Shown: piece by piece, positions 1 to 7,290 of the stretch | Numbering within the stretch: the first letter of the stretch is position 1 | Layout: each line of letters opens with the position of its first letter | DNA from: Rhodobacteraceae bacterium UBA6141 | GTDB lineage: Bacteria; Pseudomonadota; Alphaproteobacteria; Rhodobacterales; Rhodobacteraceae | Assembly: GCA_002423245.1 (NCBI GenBank) | Contig: DIVD01000024.1 | Coordinates: forward strand, 1 to 64,000 | DNA length: 64,000 nt | Direction of reading: 5' to 3' | Notes under the pieces: generated by a model | What the model was told of the DNA's origin: nothing | The model's input: the letters and a program-made list of their open reading frames with translations, nothing else | Database searches by the model: none | Made by a program: the position numbers and the translations under genes

Positions 1-21
1 TGTCCGACAAAGTCTAAACTT

Positions 22-661
22 CTACAGGTTCAGCCGTATCCCCGGTGGCCGACATTTCAGCGTGCCGACGATCAACTCCACTGCCGCGGCGATCGAGGCG
101 ATCTCGATGAACGACAGGCCCAGAAGCCCGATGTCGGGGCCATGGCCGGGGGTGAACTCCTCGTTCGTGGTCAGCGGGGGATACATGAACCAGCCGGAGC
201 CTGGCGCGGCGCCAAAGAAGATGGAGCCGCACACGAAGACGCCGCCGATCACGAAGCACCAGAATCCGAAGGCCGAGAGGCGCGGCAACGGCAGGTCGCG
301 CGCGCCGAGCATCTGCGGCAGCAAGAGGTCCGCCACCGCCTCGAAGATCGGCACGGCAAAGAGGAACATCATCGCCGTGCCGTGCAGGGTGAAGACCTGG
401 CTGTAGAAGTTCGCCGTCAGGACATCGTTGTCCGGCACCGCAAGCTGCACGCGCATCATCAACGCAGCACCCCGGCGAACAGCATGAAGCCGAAGGCCGC
501 CGCGGTGTACCAGACGCCGATTTGGGTGTTGTTGACCGCCGACCAGTACGCCAGCCCTCGGGCGCCGCCCAGACCCTGCGCAGCCGCTCTTCCTGCGCGC
601 GGCAGACGAACTCGTCGTTCGGGTCGGGCCGGTCGGGCGCGCCGTGTCTGGTCTCGGTCAT
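22..661 (-). pseudogene. ctaD: Cytochrome c oxidase subunit I, N-terminal remnant
   Basis: This would be the haem-copper subunit of an aa3/caa3-type terminal oxidase, but it is broken. It starts at the ATG at 661, overlapping the subunit II stop (ATGA). The text runs MTETRHGAPDRPDP to APEGWR, then one base is missing near 552, after which the expected WSAVNNTQIGVWY appears in another frame. A second single-base loss near 464 shifts it again. The last stretch (MMRVQLAVP, FTLHGTAMMFLFAVP, AFGFWCFVIGG) matches the first helices of subunit I. A stop at 22-24 then ends it after about 200 codons of a family that is usually 530 or more. None of the Cu-B or haem a3 ligand helices remain. The calls of family and frameshifts are read directly; loss of function is inferred. 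Confidence 0.8.
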
Positions 662-1027
662 TCCAGGCTCCACAGCCAATGTGCGATCTGCGCGACCTGC
701 CCCTCGGGCAGAACGTCGAAGGCCGGCATCTCTGCCCCCGGCTCCAGGTGGTCGGGCGAGGCGATGAACCTTGCCAGGTTCGCCGGCGTCATCGGCAGCA
801 GACCGGCGGCGATGGTGCGCCTGCCGCCCACATGGGTCAGGACCGGCCCCACATCCCCGCCCGCGGCGGTGCCCCGCACCGTATGGCACGCGGCGCAGCC
901 GCTCTGCATGAAGAGATCGAGGCCCGGACCAGCACCCGCGCCGCCTCGACCCCGCAGTATCGAAGGCCGTCTGCGGGCCGCTGAAGGCGCAGGGCGGCAA
1001 GAGCAGGGCGCCGCTCGCCACCCTCAT
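658..1027 (-). pseudogene. ctaC: Cytochrome c oxidase subunit II remnant with C-terminal cytochrome c domain
   Basis: The start at 1027 gives a lipoprotein-like signal (MRVASGALLLPPCAFSGPQ) followed by TAFDTAG, typical of the subunit II N-terminus. After a frame change VEAARVL is read, and then, in a third frame, GPGLDLFMQSGCAACHTV. That last piece is the C-terminal haem-c domain of caa3-type subunit II, with CAACH as the haem site and a Met ligand candidate further on (PMTPANLARF, AEMPAF). The two transmembrane helices and the whole CuA cupredoxin domain, roughly 200 residues, are absent. The gene overlaps ctaD by ATGA. It cannot make a working subunit II. An independent small cytochrome c of 83 residues (658-909) is conceivable but has no signal peptide. 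Confidence 0.75.
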
Positions 1028-2018
1028 CGTCCGGGCCTGCATGCCCGGGGGCCCGGAGCGCGCGCCGCGGCCGGGCGGCGCCGTCGAACGGGCGCATCCA
1101 GACGCCCAGCAGGACGATCGCCGCCACGACATACATCATGGAGCCGACCGTCATCATCAGCAGGCCGGCCAGTTGCTGATCCTCGATCAGCGACAGCCCC
1201 CAGGTCGCCGGGCGCGTGCCATAGCTGGTGTAGAATGCCACCGGGGCGAAGGCGAGAAGGGCCCCGCTGATCAGCGAGACCTTGAAGGTGACCAGCAGGG
1301 ACAGGATTCCCAGCCCCGGGCCCCCGCCTTGCCTGCGCACGAGCGCCGTCCAGAAAAGAAGGGCGCAGCCGACAATCGAGCCGTGCATGACCGTGTGGAC
1401 GAGATCATCTTGCAGCGAAACCGCGATGGCCGCCGGCGCATGCCAGAACAGGAACACCAGAACCTGCAGCGGGGCGGCGACGCCGATCGCCGCCATCCGG
1501 CCCCATCCGTGCCGCCACGCGGCAGAGGAGGCGAACGCGGCAAGACCGCGCTGCCAGCCCCGCGGCATCGCGCGCATCATCGTCGGGACGGGCAGGCCCA
1601 GCACCAGAAGCGGCGCCGCCACCCCCATCAGCACGATGTGCTGGGCCATGTGCGCGGCGAAGAGGCTGTCGCCAAGCGCGTCGAGCGGCCAGATCAGCGC
1701 CGCGATCAGCGCGAGGATGCCCCCCGCGAAGCTCGCCGCCTGCCAGGCGCGAACGCCGCGGCCCATCCCGGCCTTCGCCCAGGCCAGACCCGCCCCCCGT
1801 GCATAGAGCCCCGCGAAAACGACCAGAGGCAGAACCACCCAGGGCTGCCAGGACCACATCGACCACAACTCATGCGGCGCGGGCGGCGCGCCGTCGGCGT
1901 GGGCCCGCAGCGGCGTCGCGCGCAGGGCGATCGCCGCCGCCAGCCCCCACAAGCCGCGCGTCCCTCCCGCCACGGCCCGGGACCGGGCCGACCTCGTGTA
2001 ACATGCCTGTCCGTGCAT
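837..2018 (-). CDS. ctaG: CtaG/caa3-type oxidase assembly protein with read-through C-terminus
   Basis: This is a polytopic membrane protein of the caa3_CtaG family, which helps assemble the copper site of cytochrome oxidase. It has several hydrophobic helices and conserved histidine-bearing segments such as HMAQHIVLMGVAAPLLVLG, FWHAPAA and LVHTVMHGSIVG. Homology runs from residue 1 to about residue 315 (VWMRPFDGAARP). From there the frame stays open into the ctaC remnant as far as 837, so the last 80 residues are probably out-of-frame read-through. A normal stop overlapping the ctaC start (ATGA at 1024-1027) lies one frame away, which suggests one more indel. It sits directly upstream of the broken subunits II and I in the same direction, so its partner oxidase is gone from this locus. 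Confidence 0.7.
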   Translation of the reverse strand: MHGQACYTRSARSRAVAGGTRGLWGLAAAIALRATPLRAHADGAPPAPHELWSMWSWQPWVVLPLVVFAGLYARGAGLAWAKAGMGRGVRAWQAASFAGGILALIAALIWPLDALGDSLFAAHMAQHIVLMGVAAPLLVLGLPVPTMMRAMPRGWQRGLAAFASSAAWRHGWGRMAAIGVAAPLQVLVFLFWHAPAAIAVSLQDDLVHTVMHGSIVGCALLFWTALVRRQGGGPGLGILSLLVTFKVSLISGALLAFAPVAFYTSYGTRPATWGLSLIEDQQLAGLLMMTVGSMMYVVAAIVLLGVWMRPFDGAARPRRALRAPGHAGPDDEGGERRPALAALRLQRPADGLRYCGVEAARVLVRASISSCRAAAPRAIRCGAPPRAGMWGRS

Positions 2019-2054
2019 CTGCGCCCCCCTGCTTCGCGCCGTTGCCCCGCACCG

Positions 2055-2972
2055 CTATTCGGGCAGCGCCCAGGCGATGACGTGATCTCCGACAGGGGTT
2101 TCCATGAAGTGGTGACCGCCAGGCGCCAGCACCACGAACTGCCGGCCACTGGACTCGAAGGTCATCGGGGTGGCCTGGCCGTCGGCCGGCAGGGTATCCC
2201 TCCACAGAAGCTCGCCCGTCTCGATGTCGAGGGTCCGTATCAGCTTGTCGGTGGTGGCCGCGATGAAGACGAGCCCGCCCGCCGTGGCGATCGGTCCGCC
2301 AATGTTGGGCGGCGTGATCGGGGCCTCGCCGGCCGGGGTTTCGCTCCCTGCCGTGCCCACGCGCTGCACTCCCGGATCTTCCGGGGGCGCGGCATTCTCC
2401 TCGGCGGCGTCCTGAGTCGGGGCCTGATCCGCGGCTGGCGCTGCGCGGGCAACCGGTGCTTCTTGGGCAACCGGTGCTTCTTGCGCCGATGCGCGGAAGC
2501 GGTCAGCCCCGCCGATCACCATGCCGCCAGCCGCGATGACGGACACCATGACCGCCGCCGTCGTGGCGACGCGGCCATGATCGCGGGCGCGATCGCGGGT
2601 GCGGTCGGTCCTGCGCGGGCGCAGCAGCGGGATGCACAGCAGCACCAGAACCAGCAGCACGGTTGGCGCGACCAGCCTTGGCACCTGTGCCCACCAGTCG
2701 GTGCCGACCTCCCGGAAAGCCCATAGAAGAGTGAAGGCATGGGTGACGAGGTAGATCCACACCCCGGCCATCGAACCGCCTGCCAGCAGCACGCCGGAGA
2801 CCAGAAGTCCCGCCCCCGCCACAAGGTAATACCACGGAGCCCCCAGCACCATCAGCCAGATGCCGCCCGCGCCGACAACGAGGCCGAGCGCGACCAGAAC
2901 CACGCCGAGAATGGTGCAAAACCAGGGCCTCGACCGCTGCCGTTCGTCGTGATCGCCTTGACGAAAAGCCAT
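2055..2972 (-). CDS. Internally deleted membrane-bound PQQ glucose dehydrogenase (anchor plus last propeller segment)
   Basis: The 305-residue protein begins like quinoprotein glucose dehydrogenase (Gcd). Four hydrophobic helices fill residues 15-125, including WYYLVAGAGLLVSG and the typical EVGTDWWAQVPRL, and a fifth lies near 140-155. An Ala/Pro-rich linker follows (EAPVAQEAPVARAAPA). From residue 223 it jumps to the very end of the family: NIGGPIATAGGLVFIAATTD, GGQATPMT-like ADGQATPMTF and a terminal DHVIAWALPE. About 500 residues that carry the PQQ pocket, catalytic Asp and calcium site are missing. The frame is intact, so this is a clean internal deletion rather than a frameshift. It should be catalytically dead. 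It lies head to tail with the decayed oxidase genes. Confidence 0.75.
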   Translation of the reverse strand: MAFRQGDHDERQRSRPWFCTILGVVLVALGLVVGAGGIWLMVLGAPWYYLVAGAGLLVSGVLLAGGSMAGVWIYLVTHAFTLLWAFREVGTDWWAQVPRLVAPTVLLVLVLLCIPLLRPRRTDRTRDRARDHGRVATTAAVMVSVIAAGGMVIGGADRFRASAQEAPVAQEAPVARAAPAADQAPTQDAAEENAAPPEDPGVQRVGTAGSETPAGEAPITPPNIGGPIATAGGLVFIAATTDKLIRTLDIETGELLWRDTLPADGQATPMTFESSGRQFVVLAPGGHHFMETPVGDHVIAWALPE

Positions 2973-3263
2973 CCTCCCAACCCCTTGTCTTCATCTGTCC
3001 GTAGCCGGAGCGTCACCGCGGAGGCATCCGCACATGCACCCGCACGTGAAATGCAACCAGCGCGCTATGGAAGGGTTCCCCGAAAAACCGGGCGCAGGGC
3101 CCGCGGGGCGTGGCAGTTCCGGCGCACCCACCGTTAGGGGGCTCCGTTCGCGGGCTCCGTTCGGGGGGCGAGATCACAGTGTCTTGTGGATCCGCGGCGA
3201 GCGGATCCTTTCGACCCCGACCCGTGTTTGAGATAGTGCAAGGAAGTGAAAGGAACCAAGCCG

Positions 3264-3929
3264 ATGCTGACCAGACGCCATTTCATCGCGGCGACGGCCA
3301 CAGTGCTGTCCTGCCCGATCGCGGGTCCTGCGCTTGCCGTCACGTCCCCGACCGAGGCCCAGATGGCCGCCTGGGACGCACAGGTCACGCCCGCGAACTA
3401 CGATCCGGCCACGACCAACCCCTGGGGTCTGCACCCGCGGTTCCTGCCGCAGCGGGTCGCGGCGCGTCCCGGTCTTGTGCCGGGCGATATCCATGTCGAT
3501 GCGGTGGCGCGATATCTTTATCATATCGAAGAGGGCGGAACGGCCATGCGCTATGGCGTGGCCATAGGCCGGGACGGGCTCTACGAGCCGGGAACCTACA
3601 CGATCCGCCGCAAGGCGCGCTGGCCCAGCTGGACCCCGACGCCCGCGATGATCGAGCGCGAGCCGGCGGCCTATGCCCAATACGAGGACGGGATGGATCC
3701 CGGCCCGAGAAACGCCCTCGGCTCGCGGGCGCTGTATCTTTATGTCGGCGACCGGGACACCTATCTGCGCATTCACGGCACACCGCAGCCGCGCTCCATC
3801 GGCAGCCGCGCAAGCTCTGGCTGCGTGAGGATGGTCATGCCCCACATCAACGCGCTTTACGAGCAGGTCCGGATCGGAAGCACCGCGCATCTCTACCCCG
3901 CCGAGGGGGATGGCCCTCTGGCCGTCTGA
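3264..3929 (+). CDS. L,D-transpeptidase (YkuD domain), exported
   Basis: The 221-residue protein forms or remodels 3-3 cross-links or anchors proteins on peptidoglycan in the periplasm. The N-terminus (MLTRRHFIAATATVLSCPIAGPALA) is a twin-arginine-like signal peptide with an AxA cleavage site. The YkuD domain covers about residues 75-215. Its catalytic pocket is clear: HGTPQP followed by SGCVRM, with the nucleophilic Cys, plus IHGT and the NPWGLHPRF segment seen in proteobacterial ErfK-type enzymes. I chose the ATG at 3264 because AAGGAA precedes it at a normal distance; a GTG at 3246 is also in frame. It stands alone, facing away from the dehydrogenase remnant. Confidence 0.88.
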   Translation: MLTRRHFIAATATVLSCPIAGPALAVTSPTEAQMAAWDAQVTPANYDPATTNPWGLHPRFLPQRVAARPGLVPGDIHVDAVARYLYHIEEGGTAMRYGVAIGRDGLYEPGTYTIRRKARWPSWTPTPAMIEREPAAYAQYEDGMDPGPRNALGSRALYLYVGDRDTYLRIHGTPQPRSIGSRASSGCVRMVMPHINALYEQVRIGSTAHLYPAEGDGPLAV

Positions 3930-4003
3930 GGGCTGCTGGCTTTCGGTGTGCCGGCCGGTGCCCTGCTCGCGGTGCCGGCCTGAATGGCTGGACCTGCGCT
4001 GCG

Positions 4004-4282
4004 TCAGCCTGCCGAAGCCGGCGCGCTGTCACGCCGAACGCAGATCGGACTGCCCGAGGCCGTGCGCAAGGGCAGCATCGTCGACTCCACCGGTCCGTCA
4101 TGACGGTACCAGTAGCACCCGTCGTCCAGCAATCGCACCTCCTGCAAGTTCTGATGGGGCGCCGCCAGCGCCGCGACCTCTGCCGGAACCTTTGCTGCGG
4201 GCGAGACATCGCCGGCGCCCATCATCGGCGCGCTGCAGGCTCCGAGCGGGACAAGGGCAAAGAGCGCGATGGTCCTGGTCAT
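4004..4282 (-). CDS. Small predicted lipoprotein, function unknown
   Basis: The product is 92 residues. MTRTIALFALVPLGACSAP is a type II signal peptide with the lipobox LGAC, so it should be lipidated and held in an envelope membrane. The mature part has a compact segment, LLDDGCYWYRHDGPVESTMLPLR, ending with PICVRR, giving two Cys that could pair. I do not recognise a named family. Longer in-frame starts exist but would bury the signal peptide, so the ATG at 4282 is preferred. A second small reading frame lies just upstream in the same direction. Confidence 0.6.
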   Translation of the reverse strand: MTRTIALFALVPLGACSAPMMGAGDVSPAAKVPAEVAALAAPHQNLQEVRLLDDGCYWYRHDGPVESTMLPLRTASGSPICVRRDSAPASAG

Positions 4283-4329
4283 GTGCAACGGACCTGCAAA
4301 GGTAGCGGAGGGTTTCACGATGTTTGTCA

Positions 4330-4482
4330 TCATTCGGTTGCCCCGGCAGGTGCGAGCGAACGGCCCTCGCGAACTGGAAGGATGGCCTCTGCCTGCTCCA
4401 CCCAGGGATGCGGGCCGCCACGGCCGCCACACCCGCGCGGTGGAAGGACCGTGACATTGTTGCCTGAGGGCCGGTCGTTCAT
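4330..4482 (-). CDS. Possible small protein, 50 residues
   Basis: An ATG at 4482 preceded by GAAAGG opens a 50-codon frame (MNDRPSGNNVTVLPPRG, then GGPHPWVEQAEAILPV). The composition is ordinary protein-like and unlike the repeat DNA beside it. It ends 48 bases before the lipoprotein start on the same strand, so the two could be cotranscribed. There is no recognised domain, signal peptide or membrane segment. It could also be a chance frame in GC-rich DNA. Confidence 0.3.
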   Translation of the reverse strand: MNDRPSGNNVTVLPPRGCGGRGGPHPWVEQAEAILPVREGRSLAPAGATE

Positions 4483-4828
4483 CGGGCAGAGCCTTTCGTT
4501 GGAGTTGTCGTTGTCGCTGTCGTTGTAGCGCTGGTGCGGTGCGCTCGCCAAGCGGTCAGCGTGGCCGCGAAGCTCAACGTCCCGCCCCGTTTCACGTTCC
4601 CCCCGTTTCACGTTCCCCCCCCGTTTCACGTTCCTCAGCCTCTGCACGACGGGTCGGGCTTGCAGAGCCGGTTCCCGGACGCGCTCATCTCTCCCCAACC
4701 GGTTCCGCATGATGCGGATCCGAAATGCACGGCTTGATGTAACGCGTTCCCTGTTCCGACGCGCGCCGCTTCGCCACCGCGGGATGAACGCGCAGGGCAG
4801 CGGCCGATCCGGCCCCAGAGGGCTTGCG
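4483..4828. other. Gene-free gap with short repeats
   Basis: No convincing gene is seen in these 346 bases between the small reading frame and fliL. The stretch holds a GTTGTCGTTGTCGCTGTCGT run near 4503-4527 and three copies of a 14-base repeat at 4587-4634. The rest is unremarkable. Confidence 0.5.
4587..4634. repeat. Three direct copies of a 14-base repeat
   Basis: CCGTTTCACGTTCC occurs at 4587-4600, 4603-4616 and 4621-4634, separated by short C runs (spacings of 16 and 18 bases). The core TTTCACGTT is partly self-complementary (AACGTGAAA on the other strand). It is intergenic, between a small lipoprotein and the end of the flagellar cluster. Copies of this regularity could be binding sites or simple slippage products. 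Confidence 0.75.
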
Positions 4829-5317
4829 TCAGGTATCCTGGCGCACGATTTCGACGATCAGCACATCGCTGACGACGGGCCCCAGCACCTTCTGCGCCAC
4901 TTCCAGCAGCGCGTGGCGCAGCAAGGTCATGTTGTTCGCCTGGGTGAAGGCGCCGCGGAAGCCGCCCGCGTTCGCGTGGTCGAACAGCACCTGCAGGAAG
5001 CCGTCGCGCAGCTTCGGCTCGCGTTGATAGACCTGATCGCCGGTTGCAAGCTGCACCTCGAGGCTGATCGAGAGGATCACCAGCGCACTGACCCGGCCGC
5101 CTTCCACCACCGGGACGACGAACTGGTTGTTCATCTTCACATAGTCGTGGACGGCTTCCGGCTTTTCCTCGGGGTGTGCGGCCTCGGCGTGCTCAACGGG
5201 CGCGCAGACCTCCGCCGCGGCCATTTCCTCGGCATCCGGCTTCAGCGCCAGCCCGGCGCCAAGGCCGGCGCCGAGGCCCAGCAGGGCCAGCAGGATCGGC
5301 ACAAGCCTGCGGATCAT
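4829..5317 (-). CDS. fliL: Flagellar basal-body-associated protein FliL
   Basis: The product is 162 residues, the usual FliL size. A single N-terminal membrane segment (LVPILLALLGLGAGLGAGLAL) anchors it in the inner membrane, followed by a charged linker and a periplasmic stomatin-like domain (NNQFVVPVVEGGRVSALVILSI). FliL rings surround the stator units and tune torque and stator stability. It is the last gene of a nine-gene minus-strand run; its ATG lies three bases after the flgH stop, indicating one transcript and probable translational coupling. Confidence 0.88.
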   Translation of the reverse strand: MIRRLVPILLALLGLGAGLGAGLALKPDAEEMAAAEVCAPVEHAEAAHPEEKPEAVHDYVKMNNQFVVPVVEGGRVSALVILSISLEVQLATGDQVYQREPKLRDGFLQVLFDHANAGGFRGAFTQANNMTLLRHALLEVAQKVLGPVVSDVLIVEIVRQDT

Positions 5318-5320
5318 CGG

Positions 5321-6049
5321 TTACATCGGCAGCAGGATATCGGCGACCTGCTGTCCGTAACGCGGTTGCTGCACATCGCTGATCTGGCCGCGCCCGCCAT
5401 ATGAAATCCGCGCCCCGGCGATCTTGTCATAGGTCACTTCGTTCTGGCGGGAGATATCCTCGGGCCGCACGAAGCCCCCGACCAGCAGCTCGCGGATCTC
5501 GTTGTTGACCCGCACCTCCTGGCTGCCTTGCACGCGCAGTACGCCATTGGGCATCCTCTCGGTGATCGTGGCCGCGACCCGCAGCGTCAGCTTTTCCTGT
5601 CTGCTCACCGAACCGTCGCCCTGATAGCTCGAGGTGCTTCCGGCCGAGACGGCATCCGCCATCGTCGCCCCCTCTGGCAGCCGCCGGTCGATGCGCTGCG
5701 GAATCCCGAACAGGCCCGGGATGCCCATCTTCTCGCTTGCGCTGCGGCTGCGGTCGGTGGAGTTGGTGATCTGGGCCTTGTCGTCGATCTCGATCACCAC
5801 GGTCAGGATATCGCCCCGCTGCAGGGCGCGACGGTCGCCCAGCAGCGAGTCGCGCGTGCCGGACCAGAGCGAGGCGCCATCGGCCGGCACCCTCGGCACG
5901 AGGCTGTCGGGCAGCGTGTTGCCCGACATGGCGTAGTATTCGCTGCTGCCCTCCAGCGGCGTGAACCCCGGCGCGCGGCCGACATTCTCGAGCCGCGAAC
6001 AGGCGGGCAATGCGCAAAGCAGCATCAGGGCAGGGAAAATTCGCTTCAT
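5321..6049 (-). CDS. flgH: Flagellar L-ring protein FlgH
   Basis: FlgH forms the outer-membrane L-ring through which the flagellar rod passes. The start at 6049 gives MKRIFPALMLLCALPACS, a lipoprotein signal with lipobox LPAC, and is preceded by GAGGA. Family signatures include SLWSGTRDSLLGDRRALQRGDILTV near residues 55-80, the Ser-rich region (STSSYQGDGSVSRQEKL), and GVLRVQGSQEVRVNNE before ARISYGGRGQI near the end. The length of 242 residues fits the family. An ATG at 6061 is an alternative start, but the lipobox geometry favours 6049. Confidence 0.92.
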   Translation of the reverse strand: MKRIFPALMLLCALPACSRLENVGRAPGFTPLEGSSEYYAMSGNTLPDSLVPRVPADGASLWSGTRDSLLGDRRALQRGDILTVVIEIDDKAQITNSTDRSRSASEKMGIPGLFGIPQRIDRRLPEGATMADAVSAGSTSSYQGDGSVSRQEKLTLRVAATITERMPNGVLRVQGSQEVRVNNEIRELLVGGFVRPEDISRQNEVTYDKIAGARISYGGRGQISDVQQPRYGQQVADILLPM

Positions 6050-6062
6050 TGTCGTCCTCATG

Positions 6063-6497
6063 TCAGGAGCCATCCACCAGCACCGTGCCATCCTCTGCCA
6101 CGCGGCCGGTGACGGTGGTGCGGGAGGCAATGTTCATCGCGCGCAGACTGTCGCCCGCGCCGCCGCGCCCCAGGGCACGGCCTTCGGCCAGGATGATCAG
6201 CGGACCGCGCCGATAGACCAGCGTGACGGTCTGGTTGCGCTCGACCAGCGCCGGCGGGCCGACATCGCGGGCCAGGATCGGACGCCCCGCATAGATCGCG
6301 ACCCGCGCCTCCAGCCCCAGCACCTGCTCGGGGATGGAAAGGCCGCCCGGCATCTCGCCCTCGGCCAGCGCCAGATCGGCGGGGGCAATCAGGCTTTGCG
6401 CGCGGATGGTGCGGGCGGCGATCAGGCTTTCGGCCGCTGCGCCCGTTGCCGGCATCAGCAGCGCCAGTGTCAGCAGCCAGATTTCACGCCCGGACAT
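6063..6497 (-). CDS. flgA: Flagella basal-body P-ring formation protein FlgA
   Basis: FlgA is the periplasmic chaperone for P-ring assembly. The 144-residue product has a Sec signal peptide (IWLLTLALLMPATGAAAE) and a C-terminal SAF-type domain with ILARDVGPPALVERNQTVTLVYRRG and TTVTGRVAEDGTVLV. It is on the short side for FlgA, as is common in Rhodobacterales. Its ATG overlaps the flgG stop (ATGA), which suggests coupled translation. The gene for the P-ring itself, flgI, is not in this window. Confidence 0.9.
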   Translation of the reverse strand: MSGREIWLLTLALLMPATGAAAESLIAARTIRAQSLIAPADLALAEGEMPGGLSIPEQVLGLEARVAIYAGRPILARDVGPPALVERNQTVTLVYRRGPLIILAEGRALGRGGAGDSLRAMNIASRTTVTGRVAEDGTVLVDGS

Positions 6498-7282
6498 CAG
6501 CGCACCTGTGCCGTTGCGGAAAGCATCTGGTCGGCGGCGGTGATGACCTTGGCGTTCATCTCGTAGCCGCGCTGCGCCTCGATCAGCTCGGTGATCTCGC
6601 GCACGGCATCCACGGAACTGTCCTCGAGGTAGCCCTGGCGCAGGGTGCCCAGCCCGTCCTCGCCCGGCGCCGAAACGAGCGCGGGCCCCGAGGCGGCGGT
6701 TTCGAGGAAAAGGTTCGAGCCGATGGCCTCCAGCCCCTTCTCGTTGGTGAAACCGGCAAGGGTGAACTGGCCCAGAAGCTCCGGTTCGACCCGGTCGGTG
6801 AAATAGGCGTAGACCTCGCCCGCGCCGTTGATCGAGATCGAGCGCGCGTCGGCGGGAATGGTGATGCCCGGCACCACCTCGTAGCCATCCGAGGTCACGA
6901 CCAGGCCGTCGGCAGACCGCTTCAGCCCGCCGTCGCGCGTATAGGCGGAGGCGCCGGAGGGCAGCGTCACCTCGATATAGCCCGCACCCTCGATGGCCAC
7001 GTCGAGATCGCCGCCGCTTTGCGAGAGCGAGCCCTGCGCGACGTTGACCGACACCGCGGCCGCCCGGACCCCGAGTCCAAGCTGCACGCCGGTCGGCAGC
7101 ACCGTGCCGTCGGTTGCGTTGATCGTGCCGGGGCGGGCGGCCTGCTGATAGTGCAGGTCGGCGAATTCGGCCCGGCGGGCGTTGTAGCCGGTGGTTGACA
7201 TGTTGGCGAGGTTGTTGGAAATCACCTCGACCCGCATCTGCTGGGCGCTCATGCCCGTGGCGGCGATCTGAAGGGCGCGCAT
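6497..7282 (-). CDS. flgG: Flagellar distal rod protein FlgG
   Basis: FlgG builds the distal rod of the flagellar basal body. The 261-residue product has the rod/hook N-terminal signature (ALQIAATGMSAQQMRVEVISNNLANMSTTGYNARRAEF, here given as its conserved core ISNNLANMSTTGY). A DUF1078/FlgG-specific middle follows, and the C-terminal helix SSVDAVREITELIEAQRGYEMNAKV carries the usual ELIEAQRGYE motif. Both terminal coiled-coil segments are complete. It lies eight bases after flgF in the same direction and overlaps flgA by four bases. Confidence 0.95.
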   Translation of the reverse strand: MRALQIAATGMSAQQMRVEVISNNLANMSTTGYNARRAEFADLHYQQAARPGTINATDGTVLPTGVQLGLGVRAAAVSVNVAQGSLSQSGGDLDVAIEGAGYIEVTLPSGASAYTRDGGLKRSADGLVVTSDGYEVVPGITIPADARSISINGAGEVYAYFTDRVEPELLGQFTLAGFTNEKGLEAIGSNLFLETAASGPALVSAPGEDGLGTLRQGYLEDSSVDAVREITELIEAQRGYEMNAKVITAADQMLSATAQVR

Positions 7283-7290
7283 TCTGACTC

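Noticed and set aside
658..909. Independent soluble cytochrome c gene
   Set aside because: There is no signal peptide, and the sequence continues upstream into subunit II text, so it is the remnant C-terminal domain.
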